A stretch of DNA of 64,000 nt from Symsagittifera roscoffensis (taxonomy: Eukaryota > Xenacoelomorpha > Acoela > Convolutidae), in contig NC_087062.1 of the NCBI RefSeq assembly GCF_963678635.1, forward strand, positions 33,455,651 through 33,519,650, given 5' to 3'. The position numbers were made by a program, and so were the translations under genes. The notes under the pieces were generated by a model. It was not told the origin of the DNA and ran no database searches. It worked only from the letters and a program-made list of their open reading frames with translations. Below, in pieces: positions 1 to 11,900 of this stretch; position 1 is the stretch's first letter; every line of letters begins with the position of its first letter.

Positions 1-420
1 TTTGCTTGTGCTTAACCCAAAGAAACTCTGCGTTATAGCTATGCAATTAAAAGCAGTTGAATCTCAAACTACGAAAAATTTTGGTAGCAAAAATTTTTGT
101 GAAATTTTTTTGGAAACCATTTGAAAAAATCAAATCACTTCAAATTTTTATATCACTAATTAAGAACCTTTACCACGCATATTTTTTTATTGCTACTCCA
201 GGAACTTTTTAGTACTTTGGAATTTTTTAGAACCTGCCTTTTCAGGTATTTATGAGAGAGTTAAGAAATCTGCAGCGCTTTTTTTAACGTCTAATTAATG
301 CTGGATCAAGTCCACAAAACTTGCAAAAGTGCACAAATTGTAAAACAAAAAACAATTATCGTTGTTTCCCCGAAGAGTTTTTATAAATCAAAATCGAAAA
401 ACAACGTATTCAAAAAATTG
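1..420. repeat. direct repeat, copy 1 of a ~420-bp segment
   Basis: This segment recurs almost unchanged at about 2418-2838. It opens with the same text (TTGCTTGTGCTTAACCC) and both copies run to the ...AACGTATTCAAAAA stretch. Small substitutions and indels separate the copies. One changes an ATG in copy 2 to AAG here, which argues against coding. The left end may lie outside the window. Confidence 0.85.
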
Positions 421-1639
421 ACGAAAAAAAAGAAACAGTACTCTGACGTATGAAACAAAACTCAAATGATAAACAATGTATGAAATCATGATTTATGTTC
501 ATGATTCATGTACATTTGCTTGTTGACTCGCCTGAATTTATTGGGATTTTGCACTCTTTTTAGTTGCTAATACAACAATGAAATGCAGCTTTAACTAATT
601 GTGTTTTTTCAATGCATCCGTACGCATAGTAAAAATTTATCAATGGCTAGTACAATTTTTCGAAAGATGTTGCCTGAGCGTGATCCTTTTCGATAAACTG
701 GGTTAAATTTTCCTCCCTGGATGTCCTGGTAGAGGCGTCCGGACCTCTGGTAAACCGGTAAGCATTATGTACATCAGAAGATTTCGGTGGTCAATTTAGT
801 GATTTGTCGAATCATTCTTCTTCATTTGAGATGTCAATTAGATTAATTGCCATGGTTAGATCCCAACGTTTAGTTTACAGTTATATGTTTAAAAGTGTTC
901 ACATTTACATTGAAGAACTCAAGAAGTGACTACTCAAAAACTGACATTAATACATGAATAAAATGACAGTAATAATCATAAAAAAATTCTATTATTTTTT
1001 GGCAAACTGATTAGTGAAGAAATCAAAAATTGAATCATCTGACCTATGAAGCGTTTCTTTTTTCCTTTTTATTATGTATTTTTCGAAATTTAAAAATCGA
1101 TGTTTTTTGCTTGTTTCTAGCTGGTTCTGAAGAAAGCTAGTTTGAAAACTTAATTTTGTTGTTCATGAAATAGATATAGTAAAAATTTTTTCGAAAGTGT
1201 AATTTAAGGTTTTGCAAAGATGAAACATCTGACTTTTTTGCAGTTTTTGAGAAAATACAATTAAAGAAATGGATAATTCTTGAGGAACCCGTTCCAAAAG
1301 CTTTAGGTAAATCAAGGACAAAAAATGAAAATAATTGAAGATCACAAAACCAAAATCATTTTAGTGAACGTCAATGATGATTGCATTTTTGTGGTTTCTT
1401 CACATAAATGGAACAAAAAGAGTCTTAAATTACTTCTTATGTGGTTTTGTTCTGATCATACAAGAGTTTTTTAAACTAATTAATCAGAAAAAAAAACTAT
1501 ATGTGTCTGCTAATTCAATAAAATAATTGGTGAAGTAATTTAAATTCAAGCACTTGATAATACACATTTAAATTTTTTCAGAGCCGTTTTTTTCATGAAT
1601 TGTTTTACTAAAAAACAAGCACTTTCGAGAAGCAATCAA
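421..1639. other. non-coding AT-rich interval
   Basis: I see no gene, RNA gene or clear repeat here. A ~30-bp piece near 1578-1608 (AGAGCCGTTTTTTTCATG) recurs at about 2840-2872, directly after copy 2 of the 420-bp repeat. This suggests that the whole 1-2870 block was rearranged by duplication. Confidence 0.5.
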
Positions 1640-2375
1640 ACAATAAATGCTTGAAAATGCTAGCGAAGCGACAAGGAAAATGCATTGAACTTACTCTGGG
1701 GGAATAAAATTGCTCTGAAGAACAAACAGTAAGTGCTCGAGGCTGCTAGAAAAGCGAAAAAAGCTAAGTTAAGCCAACTTTGAAGAGGAATATTTGTCTC
1801 TCTGATCAAACGAAGAAAATTAGAGATGACAAGCAAGCGGGGAAAAAGCTGGACAAAACAAACTTTTAAGACGAATTTCTGTTCTGAAAAACAAACGAGA
1901 AAAAATAGCAGCGACTAACTAGTGGAGAAAAAGCTGGACGGAAATTACTTTCATTTCAAGAGGAAGATTTGCTCTCATCATCAAAAGAGGAAAACTTAAA
2001 ACGACTAGCAATCGAGAATAGAAGCTGGACAGAACAACTTTTAAGAAGATTACTTGCTCTAAGGGACAAACAAAGAAAAGCCAGAGACAAATAGCATGCG
2101 GGAAAAAAGCTGAACGTAAACAGCAAGGGAGAAAACCCAGAGAAGACTAGCAATCGGTGAAAAAAATTGAACAGAGCCAAATTTCAATAGGAATGTCAGC
2201 TCTTTTAAGCAAAACAAGAAAAGCTAAAAACGACTATCCAACGAGAAAAAAGCTGAGCGGATACCAACATTCAAGAAGGAGGTTTGCTCTGAAGAAAAAG
2301 TGAGGAAAACCAGGAACGACTAGCAAGCGAGAAAAAAGCTGGATGAAATCAACTTTCAAGAGACAGGTAGCATCG
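1640..2375. repeat. degenerate minisatellite, ~85-100-bp unit
   Basis: A sequence of about 90 bp recurs about eight times with heavy decay. Its recurring words are GAGAAAAAAGCTGGA, CTTTCAAGAGGA, TTGCTCTGAAGAA, CAAACGAGAAAA and ACGACTAGCAAGCG, in that order. Unit length varies through indels. Short ORFs here on the minus strand follow the repeat and do not look like genes. Confidence 0.7.
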
Positions 2376-2417
2376 CACCGCACCTGATGACAGTCCTTGT
2401 TTCTTATATAAAAATTA

Positions 2418-2838
2418 TTGCTTGTGCTTAACCCAAAGAAACTCTGCGTTATAGCTATGCAATTAAAAGCAGTTGAATTTCAAACTACGAAAAATTTTGG
2501 TAGCAAAAATTTTTGTTAAAATTTTTTGGAAACCATTTGAAAAAATCAAATCATTTCAAAATTTTATATCACTAATTAAGAACCTTTACCACGCATATTT
2601 TTTTTATTGCTACTCCAGGAACTTTATAGAACTTTGGAATTTTTTAGAACCTGCCTTTTCAGGTATTTATGAGAGAGTTATGAAATCTGCAGCGCTTTTT
2701 TTAACGTCTAATTAATGCTGGATCAAGTCCACAAAACTTGAAAAAGTGCACAAATTGTAAAACAAAAAACAATTATCGTTGTTTCCCCGAAGAGTTTTTT
2801 ATATAACAAAAACGAAAAACAACGTATTCAAAAATTTT
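2418..2838. repeat. direct repeat, copy 2 of the ~420-bp segment
   Basis: This is the second copy of the segment at 1-420. The two copies flank the minisatellite, so the region reads as a duplicated unit of about 2.4 kb. An 80-codon open frame inside this copy is broken in copy 1. Confidence 0.85.
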
Positions 2839-4264
2839 CCAGAGCCGTTTTTTTCATGAATTGTTTTACAAGCTGATAAAATTAATTGTTCGCTCTTTGC
2901 ACAACAGTGTTTATTAGTGTTGAGTCTTAACTTTTTTTCTGATTGAGAGGGTGTTACAGCTTCATGAAAACTTTTTTAAAAGTTTTCATTGGATTGCTGA
3001 CAAAAAAATTCTGAATCCTTTTGATCGGTGTGCTTTCCTCAAACTACGTTCGTTTTTTTCAAGCGACCATTTTTAATGAAAACTTTGTGCCATCTGAAAT
3101 CTATAGAACTCCATCCAAATTCTTGAGGCCAGCCATTTAATCAGAAAAAGCTTCGAAGCAACTTTATTGTATAAAAATTATATCGCCAAAAGTACCGAGA
3201 AAGCTTATTTAGTGTAGAAATTAAAAAAGTGCTAAATTTAGCTTCTGCGAGCATGATAATAAGTGTAAATCACAAATTTAAGAAAAGTTTTCTACGTTTT
3301 CTTGCCAAAAAGTTTAGAAAAGCGCCAGAAAAATCATCCTGATTATTACATTATATCTTCCAAGATACTCAACAACAGCAAAAAACAACATTTTTTTCCT
3401 TTAAATGGCAAGAAAAAAAACTAAAACTATTTTCGCGTGATTTTAACAATGAAAAGTTTTGACATTGTTTCTCCACAAATAAAACCACATGGTAATGCCC
3501 TTGTATGATTGTGCAATAATTTTTTTTAAAAATGGCAAAACGCTTCTATACGAAACAAAATGAAAAATCCAAGGCTATAAATTGTCGTTATAAGCAATAG
3601 AAGACTGCTCATATCAGGAAAAGTCTTGAGTCTTCTGACTGTCCTTTTCTTATTCTCGGATAATTTTTGTTTAAAGAAACATTGACAAACTGTGAAGTTC
3701 AGATTGATAACATTAAAAATGAATGATAAAATTTGAATCGTGTATAGAACTTATAAGATCAAATAGCGTGACTCAATTTTAGTTGGAGCCATTTAGTAGC
3801 GCGAGATAACTCTTCACACACAAATAGTTCGCGTTGCGTTTTCACCATCAAAAAATGAAACGAGCCGCTGAGATACGCTCACTTCAGAGTGATCGTAAGT
3901 CAGTTTAATAGAGGCGGAACAAAAAGCAGAATAGGACAAAAGCAGAAAAAGTCCAAGACCAATACAAATCAGACAACTGTTGTTTTGTATAGGACTTATC
4001 GACTACAACAACTTCGAGAATAGTCAATACTATTAAAAAATTGAATAAATTAAAAACAATTTGATTAAAGTTGATTTTTTGGGTGCAATTTGGAAAATTT
4101 TGATTAACCTTCTCAATTTGTGTATAAATTTTTCATTTCAATTGCAATTTTGACAATTCTAAATTTTGTTTTGTCCATTAGCTCGTAAAATTCAAAAATT
4201 TTCTGTTTTCTTGCCCCTAGACTTTTTCTGAACTCTCTGGACTTTTCTACTCATTGACAACGTC
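2839..4264. other. non-coding interval
   Basis: The interval is AT-rich with scattered homopolymer runs and no convincing ORF. I see no gene or named repeat here beyond the ~30-bp echo at its left edge. Confidence 0.5.
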
Positions 4265-4550
4265 AAAAAAACGAATTCGGTTGCGGAAAGTCGCAACATA
4301 CCTATTTTGAGTCGCAATGACGCAAGATACATATTTTGGTTCGCGATGGTCAAAACATAATCATTTTGAGTCGCAATGGTCGCAACAGATCTTTTTCGGG
4401 CCGTGCAAAGTCGCGTAAAACTTCTTCGTTAGCGCAATATCGCAATATATTCATTTTGAGTCGCAATGGTCGCACCAAACATGTTTTGGGTCGCGATGGT
4501 TGGAACATGACCATTTTGAGTCGCGGTGGTCGCAAAATAAGTCCCCGACC
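4265..4550. repeat. short array of ~30-bp units related to the distal satellite
   Basis: About eight units of 29-31 bp (one of about 60) share the pattern TTTTGRGTCGCRATGGTCG followed by ARAACAT. Read on this strand they resemble the reverse complement of half a unit of the satellite at 53011-64000, where the pattern is TTTTGGTCGCGCCGGTCG followed by AAACGTAT. ORFs over the array on both strands follow the repeat and are not convincing genes. Confidence 0.7.
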
Positions 4551-4992
4551 TTGGCCAGGCTTGCCACACAGGTTATTAAAGTGGTGGTCACGCTCCGCTT
4601 GGTTCTCGAAGATCCAGTAATTGTTCCCCGCAGAGAGCATTTATTCTTTTGAAAGTTGGTCTCAGTAAATAAAAAATTCCTGTAACAATCTCCCCCCAAT
4701 CTACAAACCAATTTCTACTCCTCTAAATAAAAATATTAGGTGAGCACTAGAGCTTTCTATTGACCATTGTAATTTTGCTGCTTTGTAAGATTGGTCGAAG
4801 TTTCTTCTCCCTTTCTTGACAAGGAGGTGAGTTTCTTAAGTAGTCCATAAAAACATCAAGCATATATGTTTCTCAATTTCTTCGAAAGGCGGAACAAAAA
4901 GTTTATTGTTATTTACAATAATTTAAAGCGCTTTTGTAATCGGTTGTCGTTTTTAAAATTGTATCGACAGAAAAAGTCCAACCTATCACGTG
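4551..4992. other. non-coding interval
   Basis: I see no gene, RNA gene or repeat that I can support between the short 30-bp array and the decayed MITE. Confidence 0.4.
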
Positions 4993-5236
4993 CCCTGCTT
5001 ATGCTAGGATTTTCTCGAGGGCAAGCAGATTTTCAAAAATTTTGATCAACCTTTTTTCAAATTTTCCAAATCCTTATCAAGATCCTATTACGAACAAATT
5101 TTCTGCGCTGCGAGCCAATTTATATGAAAAATAGGCCAAAAATGCAAAACTACTGGGTGGTCATAGGGACGAATTCCTGAAAGAGGAAGCGTCCGATTCA
5201 GTCGCCACCTTTCCCCTAAACCCGCTACTGCCCTGG
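4993..5236. mobile_element. decayed copy of the hAT-like MITE family
   Basis: The start (GCTAGGATTTTCTCGAGGG) and interior match the element at 22092-22501. The end (AGGAAGCGTCCG, then CTAAACCCGCTACTGCCCTG) corresponds to that element's GGGGCGTCCGCC...AAATCCGCCCCTG end. The terminal repeats are decayed and I cannot see a target duplication. Confidence 0.5.
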
Positions 5237-7403
5237 TATCTTCCAAAGTTGGCCGCAGTCGTAACCTTCCGTACCAATATTACTCATGAGAAAAAGAGGT
5301 GCTATGATGAGCATTAGATTATTGGCTTAACATAGAGAACACATTAACCATTTTTACACCTAAAAACTCAGCAGCTTTATGGTGTTCACAGCTTTGAGTA
5401 AATCAGCCTGTAAAAACATCGGCTCTTCTAAACACATGAAAGAGCCAAACTATATAGATGCTTATCATTACAAAACTCTTAGTTGCTTTTGTTTTAGCCG
5501 AGTATAAAGCTTTCTGAGTGCAGATTCATCGTGTAAAAAGTAATAAATGTCTTTCTTTTCTAAATTTATTCGCCAGTAGTCGTTGGTGGCGCCTTGTTGT
5601 ACAAACTTTCAAATGGTTTTTATCGTGTGTAATTATGATTGCTTTGAACTAGTGTCGGCTCGATTTGCGTTCGGTTGACGCGCGTTTTCGCGTGGCACTT
5701 GTAGTCGTGCACGTTCCGCCGGCTAAAAGGTTTGATTAGCATGAGATCAAAGAGAAAATTATTGTCTAATAAAGTTCTCAAATTTGGTGCGGATCTGACA
5801 CTGCGCTGGCTCAGAAGTTTCTTTCTTTCTTTGTTGTTAAACTCTGGCTTCGTTTTTCTGTGCCTATTGGCTCTTTTAGTCTATTGCCGGTGCGGATAGT
5901 TTTGTTGTGTCCAAACTTCAGACCAAAGATCAGAGAAAGTGACTTAACTTCAGAAGTTTTGAGTGACAGACATTTTTTGAACAGGTCTTATTTACACCAG
6001 AAGCATAGTTGTAATTACGGTGTAATATAACGATTGTGATTATAATAAACCAACTGACTTAACTTTGTTCTGACTTTTGTGATATGGATATTACGAGTTG
6101 AAAGCGTCATTTATGCGATTCGATAGTTTCAGGAGAGTTTTTACCTGAGCCGGACTCTTTTTGAGCTTATAAGCAAGGGGTACCATATTAGAGTGGTATA
6201 GAAACAAAGTTAACAAAATAGAAACATAGAATCGTTTGATGTGCGAACAATTTAACAGAGTTGAGAGCAGTAAAAAACAACATGCGCACAGGTGACCTAA
6301 TTAGAGTCGGCAAAGTTGAAAGCGACTTGAAAGGTTTGATTTGGATTTCAAACTGAAACCGACCAACGTTTGAGTCCCGCAGCCGGAAACCCCTTTGTTA
6401 TAATTTATAACTACTCTGGCTTCAGTTCCAGAAAGAACTTCATTCATTGGTCAAAATTCTCACTCGGGCTCCAATTGGGATAAGAGAAATCACTTCACAC
6501 TTGTCAGAACTTTTCACCATTTTGATCTATCTACACTTGTGACAGAATTACCAGCTGTCTGCTAAACTATACAACACCCAGTCATTATAGTACCAACACT
6601 GGATCGCAATCTGGTTTAGAGCTTGATTTATTCCTGCCAATCAGTCAATCAACAAAGTCAACAACAACAAACAATCACCTTTTATGCTGCCCAATAATTG
6701 CGCTCTACTCAGCTTTCATCCTTTCAAATAGTCAAAATCAGACAAAAAAAACATAAAAATCTTTACCTGCATTTCAAAGATAAAAAACCTAAAATTTAGC
6801 TATCTAATCAACATTTCTAGAAGTTTTTTGTTATTAGAGATCGCACGTTAGCTTTGTGTTTTGGTGAAAAAATTGACGAAACAAACAGTTTATAGCACTC
6901 TTCAGTTGACTTTGAAAACTTATAAGACGTTTTAAGTTTGTACCAAGAAAAACTTTAAAACAAACTACAAAAGAAGATTATTTATACAGACCCGGTCGCG
7001 ACTGCCAATTGGACGGAAGAAAACAAAAACAAACACACTTTCATTTGGTCTACTGAAACTGATCAATCTGGTCTGAAGAAAAGAAGCGAACTTGGTTGGA
7101 TCCTCATTTTTGCTGGTCTTAATTCCGGAATCAAGCGTATCAGAGTGATCACATACCGATACTAGCGCTCTCGAATCATTAACTTTTTCTCAATTAGATT
7201 TTAGAACGCCGAAGCTTTCAAAAATATCGAAGAGACTTTTCAGAAATCTGTAAATAAAAAAATACAGTAAAGAAAGCTTCATTCAAATTGTCAATACCCC
7301 TTTTCACAGTTCCTCGCCTTCTTATTGCTGATTACTTGTATTAATAGTATTTGATTAAAAGTTTATTTGATTGAAAGCATTTCCTTAACTAAAACTCCCC
7401 GAG
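5237..7403 (+). other. 5' flank and probable 5'UTR/promoter region of the T-box gene
   Basis: There is no ORF or repeat of note. The segment must contain the promoter and 5' untranslated region of the Brachyury-like gene, unless there is an unseen upstream non-coding exon. I cannot place a transcription start. An in-frame TAA at 7386-7388 closes the reading frame 15 bases before the chosen start codon. Confidence 0.4.
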
Positions 7404-7750
7404 ATGACAATGTCAACAACACCTTTACAACATCATCACAACCAACACCAACAACCCATATCCGATATCAACCATCAACCGCATAATCAACAACAGCAAC
7501 CTCAGACTCAACAGGTAAACAACCCCAATCTCTCAGTCGACCAATCCCGATCGAGCAGTAACCTTGTTTCATCATCATGTGGCATGATGACGTCATCCAA
7601 CCTGCAGCACGTGTTGCGGGCGGCCAAAGTGCCCCCGGAACTGTCTCTGTGCCAGGCGATGAATGACGTGCACGTGACTTTGGAAGATTCGGAGCTGTGG
7701 AGAAACTTCAAGAAGTGCGAGAATGAGATGATTGTCACCAAGAGCGGAAG
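7404..7750 (+). CDS. T: Brachyury-like gene, exon 1
   Basis: This exon codes residues 1-115 plus two bases of codon 116. It holds the Q/H/S-rich N-terminus and the start of the T-box ([20 protein letters not shown]). The donor is GGAAG|GTATAT. The junction falls inside the GRRMFP motif. Confidence 0.93.
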
Positions 7751-7814
7751 GTATATTTTCACTCAACTCACACTTACCGTTTTTTTTAAATATATCTGAA
7801 ATAGGCAGAAAGAA

Positions 7815-7850
<36 letters not shown>

Positions 7851-8870
7851 AAAAGGTACATAGAGAAGCCAAATGAGGTAACTCATAAAGATACCTACTT
7901 AAAAGGCTACGAATGCCTATACCTCGAATTATTACAGGAAAGGGCAGAAAAAGCGTTTCGAGCAACTGTTTAAGCAACTTTCAGCTCTGTCTACTCGGAC
8001 AATTTTCTCACTTTTTTGGCAACTTGATAAGAATAGGTATTTTAATCTTCAAAATTTACCTGACAAAATTAGGTACCCATAACTACCTTAACATTTATGT
8101 AAATTTACCTAAAAATTTTCCCTAAAATTAAGAAAAATTCAGGTAAAAATACCTGAAATGTTAAGGCTAAAACATCTTAAAAAGTTTTATGTTAAGCAGG
8201 CATCAATGTTAAGCTAGCGGATCTACGATTTTCTTGAAGGGGGGTCGACCAAATTGATTTTCCGAGTTCTCCCAAAGCATTAAAATTTTGAATAAAAATT
8301 TTGAAAAAACAGACAGGCCAAAAAAGGCATTTTTAGGCACATTTTGGAAAATTTTGACCCAAAAAATTGCGCTTTTTCGGTGCGCCCTCCCACCTCAAAA
8401 TTTGTATTCAAAACCGCCGCCCCCTTAAATCCGCCCCTGATGTTAAAGGTTAAAACATCTTACAAATGTGGTCTTAAAACGGCCACGTTTTGTCGACGCC
8501 TGGAAAACATTGGTTTGCAAAAATTAACGGAAAAAATATAATTTAAATACTACCGCTAGGAAGAACTCCGTTTGAGCTCAAGAGCACTAGAGGACTACCG
8601 TGATTGGGAAAATAAGATCAACGCCTTAACCACTCGGCCACAGTAGCGAAATTCAAACTTTTTTGCAAAAGCATAATAACTTTACAGTAAGTGACCAGCC
8701 GAAGTTTTTGAACCCAAATTTAACTTTGAGAAATCGGAAGAATTGAACTCAACGATCACCTTAAACGCATGGCAATGACTGAATTGCTAGTTAGAATATC
8801 CAAATAAAATTCAACAGACTTTTGTAAATCGTGTTGTGCATTGGATTGGAGCTCACACTTTGGGTTCATT

Positions 8871-8944
<74 letters not shown>

Positions 8945-11900
8945 GATATTGTTTTTACACGCTCTGTTTCATGTCGAAATATCTACACTTTCTGCTTGTG
9001 CTTCCCCCCATTTTTCTCATTAGGGCAAAATCTAGCCAAAACTTCTTCAGAGATGCATAAATAAGACTTCGATTTGAACTTTAGACAGGGGCGGATCTAG
9101 GATTTCTCAAGGGGGGAGGATTTTCAAAAAAAAGATAGAAAACTTTGTCGATTATTTGAATTTTTTGGAAGTCGACCAAATTGATTTTCCGAGCTCCCCC
9201 GAATCACTAAAACTGCACTGCTTTGACCAATTTTCTTGAAAAGGCGAATTTTGAAAAAAAACAGGCCAAAAAAGACGTTTTTAGGCACTTTTAGGGCCAG
9301 CCAGCCAAAAATGGCCAGCCAGCCAGCCAGCCAAAAATGGCCAGCCAGCCCCCCCCCCCCCCCCCCCCCCCGCATAAACCCACTACAGCCTGCAGAACAT
9401 CCATTTATATAGTGTTTCATTTCCTTAGGAGGATGTTTCCAGTCATTAAAGTGCGAGTCCTTGGTCTTGATCCAAACTGCATGTACAGTGTAGTACTAGA
9501 CTTCGTGGCTGCAGACAAGAAACGGTGGAAGTACGTAAACGGAAGATGGGAACCCTGCACTGAGAAACAACAGTCGCCAACTTTGCCCGCCGCTTACCTG
9601 CACCCGGACTCGCCTAATTTCGGGTCTCACTGGATGTCAGAGCAGGCCATCAGCTTCTCAAAGGTCAAGCTTAGCAACAAAGACAGCACAGCTAATCAGG
9701 TGAGTGATACGAGCGTTTGATTGGTTCGTCAAAACCAAATGAAAGTGTGCCACAGGGAATGACATTCACTGGAAGTTAGTCCAAATGCGAAAACTCCTCA
9801 ATGATTTTTCTCGGCGCTGTGAAAGTTTTGAAGTGTTGAACATGTCAAAATACAACTTGAGTTGCGATTGAAAAGGCATTAATGTGATATACCACTCGGG
9901 ATAAAAAATCAGCGTGGCGAAGTAACCTTCGAAAACGTGGTAAAACTTATCAGCAAAATCATTGCCCTCAAAAAAGGGAGCATGTTTTCAAAATTTTTTC
10001 AAAAATGTTGTTTTACTTGTTCTAATTCGACCTATTGATTATCCGAGCACTCCCAGAACACTATAAAGACCCTATTTTGACCAAAAATTTAGCGCCGCAT
10101 GCAAATTTTTGAAAAAAAAATTAAGTTAAAAATTCAGTTTTTGGGCACTTTTTGGAAAATTTTGATAAAAAAATTGCGTTTTTTGGGCGCGCGCTCCGCT
10201 TCAAAATTATTATATTTTATTGCTGAAGGCGCCATTAGAACATTTTTAGGGTTGGTCGGCCTAAAATGGATGTCATAAACTAATCCCAAAGTGGTGACCC
10301 TTTGGTTGGTGAGGGGCTCGAATCCCCGAAATAAAGCATCTGCCCCCAGGCAACCCCCTCCCAAATGTGCCCCTGCGCAGAAATCTCCTAGCCAAAGGAA
10401 AAATTTCAAAATACTTTTGAAATAGTTAGAAAATTATGGTAGAGATTAAGCAGCTATTTTAATTTCTTTTCTTCATATTTATATTTTTTAATTTCATATT
10501 ACTTTTTGGGCGACATATTGCACCCTAATAACAGATACGGTTAAGCCTCAGTTATCGCTAACTTCAATTCAATTGCAGTTTCCTTACGGTCGTCGTAGCC
10601 AAATACCTCTCAGTTTTAATCTGATCTATTTACTCAGATCTCAATCGCCTCCTTTGATTTGGGATCCACCGGCCGTAAATATTTGGCCAACGGGAGGATA
10701 GCTAGCTAAACAGGGTTCCAAAAAGACCCCTAGCGGTTTTGCCAGCTAACTCAAAACAGCTTCCAGACATTTCACCGGATAAATTTCGTCTTGAAATGTA
10801 TCTTTTCCGCGCTACTTTAGGTATAATTTTCTTTAATCTAATTAAGACATTTTTGATTTCTGAGCACCTATGTTTCACGAATTGTATATTCTGTGTTTCA
10901 TTTTGAATGGTAAGTTCAATATCGGAGCATGTTATCTCCATAATTGAACATATTATGGCTAACAATATCTCTCTGATCAGGGATAATAATATATTTCAGA
11001 GGCTAAATGGTAACAAATAAAAGGATATTTATTGTTTATTTTATTGCAACCAACACCGGAAGTATCAAAGTGGAATCTGTCTTGTCTTGTATTTTATGTT
11101 TATTTATTTCCCTCTTCAAACCAACCAAGCGACTTCACTCAATGTGTCATTAGTTGATTTAAGTCGCTTTTGTTGCTGATTTGGACCCGTGTCAGATTTA
11201 ACCCGCTTTCATAAACTTAAACCTTCTTTTCGTTTCTTTGATCCGAAAAGGGCAATGAAACAATTCCATTGGCATGATTTTGAACAAAGTCGAGTAAAGC
11301 CAACACAAACGCATAAATCCTCGACTTATGTCGAACTAAGGCGAATTTTAAACAATTGGTATTTCACGAAAGCCAGTTCTAAAACGGAAACCCTACAATA
11401 CACAATTTATTCTCTGATTATAAATAAGTCTTCTTCAAATTCTTCTTAGATCGCAGGGTTCTCAAAAATCGTCTTACACGACACTTGCTTAAAACATTCT
11501 GTCTTTTCAAGAACCCGAAACAGGTGTCTGTTGGCATAAATCAGGTTAAGTTTGGCTTGGATAAATAAACGTGCTTTTTGTGTTCCTTAAAAATTCATAA
11601 GCCGCTGAAAACTTTGTTAAATCTCAAACAATTTTTAAAAAAAATTGAAAGCATGTTTCAAATTCAAGATCACCTTTTATCTGCCTTTTGACGCAATCGG
11701 TATGCCAAAAATTAATCAAAATGTAGAAATAAAATGCTCCCACTGGCACCCGAACCCATGGGTACTCGTTGGATGGTACCCGTTGGATGATAAGTGTTAC
11801 GCCTTATGCACTCGGCCATAGAAGCAGCGTTCTGCGTCAGTAGAAAAAAATAAAATACAACTTTGAGAAAAAAAACTGAAATTCTACTCAACCTATGTCA

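Noticed and set aside
2473-2715. 80-codon ORF in the right copy of the 420-bp repeat
   Set aside because: The equivalent in the left copy is broken and the peptide is low-complexity.
4336-4711. ORFs on both strands over the 30-bp array
   Set aside because: Repeat-driven frames with no independent support.
6490-6510. TTCACACTTG as a T-box half site in the Brachyury upstream region
   Set aside because: A single imperfect half site is expected by chance in 2 kb.
8549-8647. Functional tRNA-Leu or tRNA-Ser gene
   Set aside because: The anticodon and T arms do not fold and no clear anticodon can be read.
8831-9064. Ser/Leu-repeat ORFs
   Set aside because: They translate the (TC)n microsatellite.
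11189-11449. 86-codon ORF in Brachyury intron 2 as an extra exon
   Set aside because: The T-box is continuous across exons 2 and 3 without it, and no suitable splice sites flank it.
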